A stretch of 64,000 nt of DNA from JADZEM01 sp046328125 (GTDB lineage Bacteria; Chloroflexota; UBA6077; JACCZL01): positions 28,867 through 92,866 of the forward strand of contig JAXLXF010000028.1 in the NCBI GenBank assembly GCA_046328125.1, given 5' to 3'. The notes below the pieces were generated by a model. It was not told the DNA's origin. It saw only the letters and a list, made by a program, of their open reading frames with translations, and ran no database searches. Positions 45,102 through 52,732 of the stretch are shown one piece after another. Positions within the stretch are counted from its first letter, which is position 1. Each line of letters begins with the position of its first letter. Made by a program: the position numbers and the translations under genes.

Positions 45102-45809
45102 TCAGATCGACTGAGAGTGCGGCTGCCGCCTGACCATCACCAGCGGCAGCCAGACCGACAGCCCGATCATCACCACGTTGATCGAGGTGATCCCCACGGT
45201 CACCGCGATCAAGAACGCTTCGAGCGGCAGCAGCGTCAGCAGCCAGAGGCGCAACACGGCCTTGGCGAACGCCGCGATGCCCCACGCGAGCGTCAGCAGC
45301 GTCAGCGACCGCTGCATCCCGACCGAGGTCGCGAACCGAGCCGGCACCACGCCCAGCTCGCGGGCGATCAACGGCACCAGTGGCCGGCGGAACGCCACCG
45401 AGCCAACCAGGACGATCCCCCAGATGACCGCTTCGACCGCCGGGGCGGCCAGGTACAGGTCGATCGAACCGGTCATCAGCGCCAGCCCGCCCTGAATCAG
45501 GATCACTAGCATTGGCACGACGACGATCGGGTCGAGGCGCCTGGTGCGGTACGCCTGGATCGCCAGGATCGTCAGCGAGACGGTCATGCCAGCCAGAATC
45601 CCGACGACCGCGCCGCCCAGCCGGAACCCGACGTAGAAGGTGAGCACCGGCAACATCCCGCCGACCAGGAAGCGCGCCCCGCCCCGCTTCAGGGCCGGCA
45701 GCGCCTCCGCGAGACGCGGATGCCCGTGATGAGACGCCGGTTGGTGCGTGGGCTCCCCCTCTCCCGCGCACGGGGGAGGGGGTTGGGGGGAGGGGGGTGA
45801 CTCGCTCAT
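45102..45809 (-). CDS. VC0807-like integral membrane protein
   Basis: This 235-residue protein has about six helices (LVGGMLPVLTFYVGFRLGGA; VVGILAGMTVSLTILAIQAY; DPIVVVPMLVILIQGGLALM; EAVIWGIVLVGSVAF). The RRLDPIVV loop and FRRPLVPLIAREL helix are typical of the VC0807/DUF3159-type family of unknown function. Its ATG overlaps the uvrD stop (ATGA), so translation is coupled to the helicase. Residues 4-20 (SPPSPQPPPPCAGEGEPT) are encoded by a family C repeat, an added low-complexity leader. Confidence 0.75.
   Translation of the reverse strand: MSESPPSPQPPPPCAGEGEPTHQPASHHGHPRLAEALPALKRGGARFLVGGMLPVLTFYVGFRLGGAVVGILAGMTVSLTILAIQAYRTRRLDPIVVVPMLVILIQGGLALMTGSIDLYLAAPAVEAVIWGIVLVGSVAFRRPLVPLIARELGVVPARFATSVGMQRSLTLLTLAWGIAAFAKAVLRLWLLTLLPLEAFLIAVTVGITSINVVMIGLSVWLPLVMVRRQPHSQSI
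45755..45782. repeat. Family C hairpin repeat inside a gene
   Basis: CCCCCTCTCCC, loop GCGCAC, then GGGGGAGGGGG. It lies within the N-terminal coding part of the VC0807-like gene and encodes its Pro-rich leader. Confidence 0.75.
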
Positions 45810-48373
45810 GCCGGGTCGAGGCGGTGGATCGCGAGCGACAGGTTCTTCGGCTTGTCCGGCCGGCTGTCAAACTTCACCAACACCAGCTCCTCGGAGCCGG
45901 CGAAGCTCGCCACCACGACGGTCCCGAGACCGTACTCCGGGTGCCGGACCCGCTGGCCCTTACCGAAGCGCGGCTCGCGGGACGGGTTGGCCGCCTTCGA
46001 GGCGCGGGCTGGCGTGAACAGCGGCTGCTGGCGCTCGCGGGGCGTGGCCGGGCCGTCGTTCAGGCCGAGATCGAGGCTCGAGCCCGACGACGAGTCGGCG
46101 TCCGCGCCGACCCCGACGTCCAGGTCGGCGTACGGGTCGCGGGCCGGCCGCCACTGGGCCGGGCGACCGTTGCCGAGCGAGGATGCTGGCGGTGGGCTGC
46201 CACGTCCGGGCATGTTTGACGGTCGGAACGCGGCCGGCGGCTGTGAGCGCCAGTTGTCGTCACGGCGCGACCCGTAGCCGGACTCCCTGCGCGAGCCGTA
46301 TCCGGACGACGAGCCTCGGCCCCACGGATCGCGACCCGGCAGCCGCCGCTCGGTGGTGCGGGAGCCGCCGGCCACCTGGCTGAACGACGCCGAGAGGAGG
46401 TCGGCTGGAATGTCGTCAAGGAACATCGAGCGGACCTGCTCGCGCAGCTCGCCGTAGAGGGTGCGGTTGGCAGCGTAGACCAGGAACAGCCGCTGCTCGG
46501 CGCGCGTCACCCCGACGTACAGCAGGCGCCGCTCCTCCTGGAGCTCCTCGAGGGTGCCGTTCTCGCCGATGGCCCGGCTGTGCGGCGCGATGCCGTCCTC
46601 CAGGCCCACCAGGAAGACGATCGGGAACTCCAGCCCCTTGGCGGCGTGCAGCGTGATGAGCGTCACCGCGCCGGCGTCGGCGTCCGCAAGACTGTCGGCG
46701 GCCTGGACCAGCGCGGCCTCGTCCAGGAAGGCTCGCAGGCCCGCGTTGCCGTCCATGTTGTCGTAGTCGTGGAGCTTGGTCACCAGCTCCTGGACGTTCC
46801 GCCAGCGGTCCTCACTCTCGCTGGAGCCGTCCGCGACGTGCCCGCGATAGTCGATTCGCTCCAGCAGCGCCTCGATAGCCTCGCTGAGGGTCGCCTCGCC
46901 CAGGCGCTCCTGTGCCCCTTCGATGGCGTCCACGAACTTGCCGATCATCGCTCGTGGGCGGGTCGCCATCGGCACAACCGGGGCGATCCGTCCGTCCGCG
47001 CCGATCTCCTCGGTGCCAGCGGCGGCCAGCTTCGCAGCCTCGTACTCGGGGAGGCCGAGTCGGGAGGCCCAGAGCGACAGGTCAGACACCGTCTTCTGCC
47101 CGATGCCACGAGCCGGCACGTTGACGATCCGCTGGAAGCTGAGGCCGTCCGACTGGTTCCCGAGCAGCCGCAGATAGGCGATGACGTCCTTCACCTCGCG
47201 GCGCTGGTAGAACGCCGTCCCGCCGACCAGCCGGTACGGCACGTCGTAGCGGATGAACGCCTCTTCCAGCGCCCGGGACTGGGCGTTGGTGCGATAGGCG
47301 ACGGCCACGTCGCCGTAGCGGCTCCCCTCGCGGCGCATCGCCTCGATCTGGCGCACGACGTACAACGCTTCGTCGCGCTCGTCGTACGCTTCGTGGAGCT
47401 GGACGGGCAGGCCGCGCGAGTTCTCGGTCCAGAGGCGCTTCGCCTTGCGCCCCTCGTTCGGGCTGATGACGGCGCTCGCCACGTCCAGGACGGCCTGGGT
47501 GGAGCGGTAGTTCTGCTCCAGCAGCACGATCTTCAGCTCTGGGAAATCCCGCTCGAAGTGCTGGAGGTTGCGGACGTCCGCCTTGCGCCAGCCGTAGATC
47601 GACTGGTCCTCGTCGCCGACGATGCAGACGTTGCGGTGCTTCTTCCCGAGCAGCCGGACCAGCTCGTACTGAACCACGTTGGTGTCCTGGAACTCGTCCA
47701 CCATCAGGTACGGGAAGCGGTCCTGGTACTGCTCCAGCACGTCCGGGGCGGTGACGAACAGCTCCAGCGTCTTGCCGAGCAGGTCGTCGAAGTCGAGGCC
47801 ACGATTCTCGTCGAGGAGCTCCTGGTAGCGCCGGTAGGCCCGCGCGATGATCTGCTGACCGTACCCTTCGGCGGTCTGCTCGAACCGCTCGGGCGAGACC
47901 GACTCGTTCTTGGCGCCGGAGATCGCGGCCAGCACCGAGCGCGGCCGGTGCTGCTTCTCGTCCAATTCGAGGTCGTTCAGGGCGCGCTTGACGAGGTCGA
48001 GCTGGTCGCCGTCGTCGTAGATCGTGAAGCGGCGGTCGATCCCGATCCGCTCGCCGTCGATCCTGAGCCAGCGGGCGCACGTCGAGTGAAACGTGCCGAC
48101 CGTCAGGGCACGGATCTGGCGCTCGGTCATCAGCGAGTCGAGGCGGTCGCGCATCTCGCGGGCGGCCTTGTTGGTGAAGGTGACCGCCAGGATGTTCCAG
48201 GGCGCCACGCCGTGGGCCTGCACGAGATAGGCGATACGATGCACGATGACGCGGGTCTTGCCCGAGCCCGGCCCGGCGACGATCAGCAGCGGACCGTCGG
48301 TGGTGGTGACGGCCAGCCGCTGTTGGGGGTTGAGGGTGTCGAGCCAGTCCACAGCCGCGAGCCTCCGGGGCAT
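45806..48373 (-). CDS. uvrD: UvrD/PcrA-type DNA helicase
   Basis: About 855 residues, superfamily 1A. Motif Q is LNPQQRLAV, Walker A AGPGSGKTRVIVHRIAYL, Walker B LMVDEFQDTN, motif III VGDEDQSIYGWRKADV, motif IV LLEQNYRSTQAVLDVAS, motif V TLHAAKGLEFPIVFLVGLED and motif VI VGVTRAEQRLFLVYA. A Gly/Arg/Ser-rich linker (~residues 680-790) precedes a C-terminal Tudor-like PcrA domain (GKGQRVRHPEYGLGTVVVAS) that contacts RNA polymerase in PcrA. It unwinds DNA in excision repair and replication restart. The ATG at 48373 is favoured; the frame is open to 48448. Confidence 0.95.
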   Translation of the reverse strand: MPRRLAAVDWLDTLNPQQRLAVTTTDGPLLIVAGPGSGKTRVIVHRIAYLVQAHGVAPWNILAVTFTNKAAREMRDRLDSLMTERQIRALTVGTFHSTCARWLRIDGERIGIDRRFTIYDDGDQLDLVKRALNDLELDEKQHRPRSVLAAISGAKNESVSPERFEQTAEGYGQQIIARAYRRYQELLDENRGLDFDDLLGKTLELFVTAPDVLEQYQDRFPYLMVDEFQDTNVVQYELVRLLGKKHRNVCIVGDEDQSIYGWRKADVRNLQHFERDFPELKIVLLEQNYRSTQAVLDVASAVISPNEGRKAKRLWTENSRGLPVQLHEAYDERDEALYVVRQIEAMRREGSRYGDVAVAYRTNAQSRALEEAFIRYDVPYRLVGGTAFYQRREVKDVIAYLRLLGNQSDGLSFQRIVNVPARGIGQKTVSDLSLWASRLGLPEYEAAKLAAAGTEEIGADGRIAPVVPMATRPRAMIGKFVDAIEGAQERLGEATLSEAIEALLERIDYRGHVADGSSESEDRWRNVQELVTKLHDYDNMDGNAGLRAFLDEAALVQAADSLADADAGAVTLITLHAAKGLEFPIVFLVGLEDGIAPHSRAIGENGTLEELQEERRLLYVGVTRAEQRLFLVYAANRTLYGELREQVRSMFLDDIPADLLSASFSQVAGGSRTTERRLPGRDPWGRGSSSGYGSRRESGYGSRRDDNWRSQPPAAFRPSNMPGRGSPPPASSLGNGRPAQWRPARDPYADLDVGVGADADSSSGSSLDLGLNDGPATPRERQQPLFTPARASKAANPSREPRFGKGQRVRHPEYGLGTVVVASFAGSEELVLVKFDSRPDKPKNLSLAIHRLDPA

Positions 48374-48412
48374 CACGACATCCGCTGAGTAGATACGTGA
48401 CGTCGCTCGTTG

Positions 48413-48418
48413 AGTATA
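48413..48418 (-). promoter_or_regulatory. Candidate uvrD -10 box TATACT
   Basis: The minus strand reads GCCCGTATACTC, 40 nt before the uvrD start. The same 12 bp precede the gene starting at 18974. Confidence 0.4.
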
Positions 48419-48474
48419 CGGGCGAGGGGCACATGGCCTGTGTCTCATAACAACAACATGGAGGCCGACCGCTC

Positions 48475-49113
48475 ATGCCAACCATCCTCCTGGCGACCGG
48501 GAACGTTGCAAAACAGGCGAAGCTGCGCTGGCTGATCGAGGGGCTCGGCTTCGAGGCCGTCACGCCGAGGGATCTGGGGCTGGGCGGCTTCGACCCGGCC
48601 GAAGACGGCGTGAGCCACCGCGACGTGGCAGCCTCGAAGGCGCTGGCCTGGGCTGACGCTGCTAGCTGTCTTGCGATTGCCAGCGACGGCGGCCTCGACA
48701 TCCCGGCTCTCGGACCGAACTGGAACAGCCTGTTCACGAAGCGGGCAGCTGGCGACGTGCCGGACGACGAGGCCCGCGCCGATCATCTGGTGGGGCTGAT
48801 GCGGGGCAAGTCTGTGCCTGAGCGCGAGGCGTTCAAGCGCGAGGCGGTGGCGGTGGCGGCGCCGGGGCGGGTGCTGGGCGTGTGGGAAGCGGGCGGCTCG
48901 GTCGGTCGGGTGGTGGAGAGCTACGACCCGGCCAAAATCAAGGACGGCTTCTGGCTGCCGGCCGTGCTCTGGGACACGCGGTTTGGCAAGATCGTGGCGG
49001 ACCTGACGCCCGAGGAGTCCGAGCAGACCGAGAACGGCTGGAACGAGCTCCGCGAGGTGGTGCGGCCGTTCCTGGCAGACCTGTTGTCCGGGGCTGGCGT
49101 CAGGGCAGGCTGA
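48475..49113 (+). CDS. rdgB: Ham1/RdgB-like non-canonical purine NTP pyrophosphatase
   Basis: This 212-residue protein keeps the Ham1 hallmarks: the nucleotide motif LLATGNVAKQAKL near the start, the acidic SDGGLDIPALGP (~residue 75) and GFWLPAVLWDTRFGKIVADL in place of the family's GF...P motif. It is somewhat diverged, since the usual DDSGL appears as SDGGL. The enzyme removes ITP, dITP and XTP from the nucleotide pool. It is divergent from uvrD, with GGAGGCCGACCGCTC before the ATG. The 3' end overlaps mutY by 14 bp, tail to tail. Confidence 0.75.
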   Translation: MPTILLATGNVAKQAKLRWLIEGLGFEAVTPRDLGLGGFDPAEDGVSHRDVAASKALAWADAASCLAIASDGGLDIPALGPNWNSLFTKRAAGDVPDDEARADHLVGLMRGKSVPEREAFKREAVAVAAPGRVLGVWEAGGSVGRVVESYDPAKIKDGFWLPAVLWDTRFGKIVADLTPEESEQTENGWNELREVVRPFLADLLSGAGVRAG

Positions 49114-50137
49114 CGCGCGGCGCGCCGGTCGCGTCGTCCTCCACGGCCACCAGCCCGTCGCGGCGCAGCCCGTCCACCAGCTCCGCGATCCAGTCCAGGT
49201 GCTCCGGGCCGAAGTCCGACCGCAACGCCCGGCCGAGGTCGGCCAGCCCGAGCGTCTGGCCCGGCTCCAGCTCGCGGCAGGCCGCCACGATCCGCCCTCG
49301 GAAGTAGCGGGTCGTCTGCTCGAACGGCTGCGCGGTCTTGAACCGAGGCGTCCTGGGCTGCACGGTCCTGCCCGGGGCGATCCCCGGCAGGCCGGTCTGG
49401 TACGTCGCGCCCGATTCGGCGGCGCGGGGCGCGGCACTGGACAGGAGCGCGCGGCCGGTGCACTGGAGCGCCAGCGGGCAGGCGTTGTGGTCGGGCGAGC
49501 GTGCGGTGCAGACCGTCGCGCCGAGATCCATCAAGGCCTGGTTCCAGGCGTACGCCCGACCCTCCGGCACCAGCGCGTCGGCGATCTGCTGGAGCTTCGG
49601 GCCGGCTGGCGGCTCCAGCCCGATCTCGTCCGCGAAGACCCGCCCGAGCACGCGCCTGACGTTGGTGTCCACCACGCCGACCTGGGCCTCGCCCGAGAAG
49701 CAGGCGACCGCGTTGGCGGTGTAGGTCCCCAGTCCGTCGAGCTCGCGGAGGGCGTCCGGGGAGGCTGGCAACTGGCCGCCCAGTCGGTCAACGGCCTGCC
49801 GCGCGATGGCGTGGAGCCGCACGGCTCGCCGGTTGTAGCCGAGGCCGGCCCAGACGCGGATCACGTCGGCGAGCGGCGCCGCTGCCAGCGCTTCGAGGGT
49901 CGGGAAGGCGGCCAGGAACTGGTGGTACTTTGGAATGACGCGGTCCACCTGGGTCTGTTGGAGCATGATCTCCGAGACCAGGATCGCGTACGGGTCGCGG
50001 GTTCGTCGCCAGGGCAGGTCGCGCCCGACGCGCTCGTACCAGGAGAGCAGGGCATCGTGGACGGCGGCGGCGCGCTCTGGCGGGATGGCCGGGGCGCCGT
50101 TCTCGCGGGCTGGCGGCATCGGGCGAGATGGATTCAC
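49100..50137 (-). CDS. mutY: A/G-specific adenine glycosylase MutY with altered Fe-S ligand
   Basis: 345 residues. The N-terminal glycosylase domain has WYERVGRDLPWRRTRDPYAI, the catalytic Glu in SEIMLQQTQVDRVIPKY, the helix-hairpin-helix DGLGTYTANAVACFSGEA and the catalytic Asp in GVVDTNVRRVLGR. The cluster region reads CTARSPDHNACPLALQC; the canonical spacing C-x6-C-x2-C-x5-C would need Cys where His stands. The C-terminal ~80 residues (RYFRGRIVAACRELEPGQTL) form a short winged-helix-like domain, not the NUDIX-type domain of E. coli MutY. It removes adenine opposite 8-oxoguanine. The GTG start overlaps the mazG stop. Confidence 0.88.
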   Translation of the reverse strand: MNPSRPMPPARENGAPAIPPERAAAVHDALLSWYERVGRDLPWRRTRDPYAILVSEIMLQQTQVDRVIPKYHQFLAAFPTLEALAAAPLADVIRVWAGLGYNRRAVRLHAIARQAVDRLGGQLPASPDALRELDGLGTYTANAVACFSGEAQVGVVDTNVRRVLGRVFADEIGLEPPAGPKLQQIADALVPEGRAYAWNQALMDLGATVCTARSPDHNACPLALQCTGRALLSSAAPRAAESGATYQTGLPGIAPGRTVQPRTPRFKTAQPFEQTTRYFRGRIVAACRELEPGQTLGLADLGRALRSDFGPEHLDWIAELVDGLRRDGLVAVEDDATGAPRVSLP

Positions 50138-51234
50138 GCGGACTGGCGGTTGAGCGTCTTCGCCTGCCCCCAGAGCGCCAGCAGCTCCTCGATCGGCACG
50201 TCGGAGACGGCAAGGCCGCGCTCGCGGAGTCGGTCCTCCATGTAGCGGAAGCGCGCCTCAACGCGGAAGATCGTGCCCCTGAGCGCGTCCTCGGCGGTGG
50301 CGTCGTGCCAGGATGCCAGCTCGGTCAGCACGAACAGCACGTCGCCCAGCTCGGCGGCGGCTTCCTCGGGGGTGGCGGCCTCCTGGAGCTCGCGCAGCTC
50401 CTCGGCCAGCTTCGCCTCGACGCCCTGCCGGTCCAGCCATTTGTAGCCGGCCTTCTTCATCCGCTTCTGGATCTCGGCGGCCATCGTCAGGGCTGGCAGG
50501 CTCCTCGGCACCCCGTCGAGCGCCGAGACGCGCTCGCCCTTCTCGGCCTTCTTGAGCGCCTCCCAGTTCACCTCCACGTCCGATGCGCCGCTGACCTGGA
50601 CGTCCCCGAAGACGTGCGGGTGGCGCCGGATCAGCTTGGTGGTGATCCGCTCGACCACGTCGTTGAGGGTGAAGCCGCCATCCTGCTCGGAGAGCTCGGA
50701 CTGGAGGAACACTTGCAGGAGGAGATCGCCCAGCTCCTCGGAGAGCTCTTCGGGGCCGTGGTGCTCGATGGCGTCCACCACCTCGTACGCCTCTTCCAGG
50801 ACGTACTTCGCGAGCGACTGGCGGGTCTGCTTTTGATCCCACGGGCAGCCGCCGGGCGCACGGAGACGGTAGATGATGTGTCGGAGGCCGGCCAGACTGC
50901 GCTCGGCGGTCTCGGCCTCGACGGGCGGCACGAAGATCGCCTCGACGCCGGCCAGCGCGCCGTCCTTCGTCAAGGCGTCCACGGTCGTCGCGTGCGCCGA
51001 GCCGTCCGCGCGCATCAGCCAGACCGTCTGATCGAACCGGAGCCCGCGCCGCACCCGCGCCAGCGCCGACGCCGTGTCGCCCGCGCCGCCGTTCAGACCG
51101 ACGATCAGGCTCGGGACGGTCGGGTCCGGCTCGAACGGCGCGGCGAGATCGACGAGCTGGCAGGAGCCGGCCGGTCGGAGGTCGGGCGGAAGCGTCGCGA
51201 GCAGCGCGCCAAGCCGCGCGAAGTCGAGGGTCAC
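50134..51234 (-). CDS. mazG: MazG nucleoside triphosphate pyrophosphohydrolase with N-terminal extension
   Basis: 366 residues. Two MazG domains are visible. The first begins YRLRAPGGCPWDQKQTRQSL with the metal-binding helix YVLEEAYEVVDAI and EELSEELGDLLLQVFLQSEL. The second has GVEAKLAEELRELQEAATPE and AAELGDVLFVLTELA. The first ~115 residues (SCQLVDLAAPFEPDPTVPSL) form an alpha/beta region that might be the remnant of the tetrapyrrole-methylase-like domain fused to MazG in YabN; that link is tentative. It hydrolyses dNTPs and aberrant NTPs, and is coupled by overlap to mutY, fitting a pool-cleaning operon. Confidence 0.9.
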   Translation of the reverse strand: MTLDFARLGALLATLPPDLRPAGSCQLVDLAAPFEPDPTVPSLIVGLNGGAGDTASALARVRRGLRFDQTVWLMRADGSAHATTVDALTKDGALAGVEAIFVPPVEAETAERSLAGLRHIIYRLRAPGGCPWDQKQTRQSLAKYVLEEAYEVVDAIEHHGPEELSEELGDLLLQVFLQSELSEQDGGFTLNDVVERITTKLIRRHPHVFGDVQVSGASDVEVNWEALKKAEKGERVSALDGVPRSLPALTMAAEIQKRMKKAGYKWLDRQGVEAKLAEELRELQEAATPEEAAAELGDVLFVLTELASWHDATAEDALRGTIFRVEARFRYMEDRLRERGLAVSDVPIEELLALWGQAKTLNRQSA

Positions 51235-51258
51235 GGGCGACCTGCTTCCATCGTCAGG

Positions 51259-51495
51259 CTAGCTGCCGCCACAGCATCCGCCACCGCAGCAGCCACCGCC
51301 GCCCCCGCTCATCGGGGCCATCTGCGCGCCGGCCTCGGAGCCGCCCGCCCCGCCGATGGCCGCGAACGTCGAGAGCAGCTTGCTGGCCTGGGCGCCACAG
51401 GTCGGGCAGTTGACGCCGCGGCTGGCCTCCGAGAAGCTGACCAGTTTCTCGAAGAGGTGGGTGCAGTCCGGACAGCGGTACTCGTAGACGGGCAT
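51259..51495 (-). CDS. FmdB-family zinc-ribbon protein
   Basis: About 78 residues. The opening PVYEYRCPDCTHLFEKLVSF and the second pair VNCPTCGAQASKLL form the four-Cys FmdB ribbon. The C-terminus is a Gly/Cys-rich tail (GGGGGCCGGGCCGGS) typical of the family in GC-rich bacteria. The family was named as a putative regulator of formamidase genes, but its function is not established. I chose the ATG four codons into the frame because all FmdB proteins begin PxYEY. It is upstream of mazG, 24 bp away. Confidence 0.9.
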   Translation of the reverse strand: MPVYEYRCPDCTHLFEKLVSFSEASRGVNCPTCGAQASKLLSTFAAIGGAGGSEAGAQMAPMSGGGGGCCGGGCCGGS

Positions 51496-51532
51496 CGTTA
51501 CTGTCAACCCTCGCGCTGGCGATCTCGGTCGA

Positions 51533-51538
51533 ATTGTA
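51533..51538 (-). promoter_or_regulatory. Candidate -10 box TACAAT for the fmdB-mazG-mutY genes
   Basis: The minus strand reads GGTACAATTCG, 38 nt before the fmdB-like start. This would serve the three closely spaced genes. Confidence 0.4.
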
Positions 51539-51545
51539 CCGAGAA

Positions 51546-51575
51546 GCCCCCTCTCCCGCGAACGGGCGAGGGGGC
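51546..51575. repeat. Family C hairpin repeat
   Basis: GCCCCCTCTCCCG...CGGGCGAGGGGGC pairs with one mismatch across a short AA-containing loop. It lies between the FmdB promoter region and the end of the superoxide dismutase gene and could terminate the latter. Confidence 0.65.
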
Positions 51576-51595
51576 CTGGAGTGAAAGCGGCGAGA

Positions 51596-52366
51596 TTACC
51601 GACGGCGGCGCGAGATCACCAGGCCGGTCGCCACGGCGGCGAGGCCAGCGATCGCGGCGGGCAGCGAGGCGTCGATCGGGAGGCCAGCCGTGCCCGTGCG
51701 CGGCAGCGCGGCCGGCGAGGCGACCGGAGCGGGCGCCTGGGACGGAGCGGCGGACGTAGCCGGCTTCGGAGCCGGGGCCGGCAGCGTGACCGCGGGCACC
51801 GGCGACGCGACCGGCGACGGCTGGGCGACCGGAGCGGCCGCGCCGGCCTTCATGATCTGGCCGCAGGCGATGCGGGCGCCGCTGTTGCCTGACGGGTCGG
51901 TCATCTCGTCGTCTGCCTGGGCGTGGATCACTAGCGCGGTGCCGTCTGGCCCGAACAGGCTGCCGGCGCCGGTCCCGAGCGACACGTCCTTGAGGAGTGC
52001 ATCGACGGAGCCGGTGCCGTCAGCGGCGACCGTCAGGTTCTCCATGTCGCCGGCGTGGGCGCCCTGCGGATTCTTCAGGCCGTGCTGGTGGTTGGTCGGG
52101 TTGAAGTGACCGCCAGCCGTCATGAAGTCTGGCCCGTCGCACTTGCCGACCGCGTGCACGTGGATGCCATGCTGACCGGCCGGCAGACCCTTGAACTGAG
52201 CCTTCAAGCGGACGCCGCCAGATTCCTGCGTGAACGTGGCGGTGCCGACGGCGGTCCCATTCGCCATCTTCAGATCGGCGGTGGCCCCAGGCGTCCCCTG
52301 GGCAAACGTGGTGGTGGTTCCCACCAGCAACAGGGCACCGACCGCCAGGCCGAGTGCAGCTCTCAT
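51596..52366 (-). CDS. sodC: Secreted Cu/Zn superoxide dismutase with LPRTG anchor
   Basis: About 256 residues. A signal peptide (LGLAVGALLLVGTTTTFAQG) is followed by the SodC domain. Copper ligands lie in QHGIHVHAVGKC. The bridging and zinc ligands lie in FMTAGGHFNPTNHQHGLKN and PQGAHAGDMENL, and the last Cu ligand in GTALVIHAQADDEM; NSGARIACGQI closes the fold. A Pro/Ala/Val linker of about 60 residues leads to ALPRTGTAGLP, a hydrophobic helix and RRRR, a sortase-type sorting signal. The ATG at 52366 has GGAGGAG just upstream. It removes extracellular superoxide at the cell surface. Confidence 0.9.
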   Translation of the reverse strand: MRAALGLAVGALLLVGTTTTFAQGTPGATADLKMANGTAVGTATFTQESGGVRLKAQFKGLPAGQHGIHVHAVGKCDGPDFMTAGGHFNPTNHQHGLKNPQGAHAGDMENLTVAADGTGSVDALLKDVSLGTGAGSLFGPDGTALVIHAQADDEMTDPSGNSGARIACGQIMKAGAAAPVAQPSPVASPVPAVTLPAPAPKPATSAAPSQAPAPVASPAALPRTGTAGLPIDASLPAAIAGLAAVATGLVISRRRR

Positions 52367-52732
52367 TCTCGTACTCCTCCACGCGCGGCCGTGCCGCTCA
52401 TCGTTTCCCCGCACGTAGTCTAGCTATCCGCGCGGCGTATCGCGAAGGCATCTCGGGTCGTTCGTGAGACACCCGTGACGTGCTGGCGCCGCGCCAGCGA
52501 ATCCAGACTCCGGCCCAAACCGTACGGCCCGCTAGCACGATTCGGGCCACCGTGGGCGTGCATCGTTCGCTACGACGAATGTCCCATTCCGTGAGGGTAG
52601 ATCGGCCCAGCCACCGTGCCGTCTCGCGCGTCATACTACTAAGGGTTCGGCACAGTTCGCCGGTTGGTCGCGTCAGGACACCCTCACCCCCCCGCTTGTG
52701 CCAGGTGAGAGGCAGTCGGGAAGGAGTGCGTC
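52367..52732. other. 366-bp divergent intergenic region
   Basis: No convincing gene is seen. A minus-strand TAGACT at 52417-52422 could be the sodC -10 box (about 50 nt from the start), and AAGGAG at about 52720 is the ribosome site of the permease gene. A 78-codon open frame on the minus strand (52398-52634) lacks support. Confidence 0.35.

Noticed and set aside
46580..48388. A 602-codon plus-strand open frame opposite uvrD
   Set aside because: It mirrors the helicase codons; all seven helicase motifs are on the minus strand.
52398..52634. Small minus-strand open frame of 78 codons upstream of sodC
   Set aside because: No ribosome site, Arg-rich translation, and it overlaps the likely sodC promoter.
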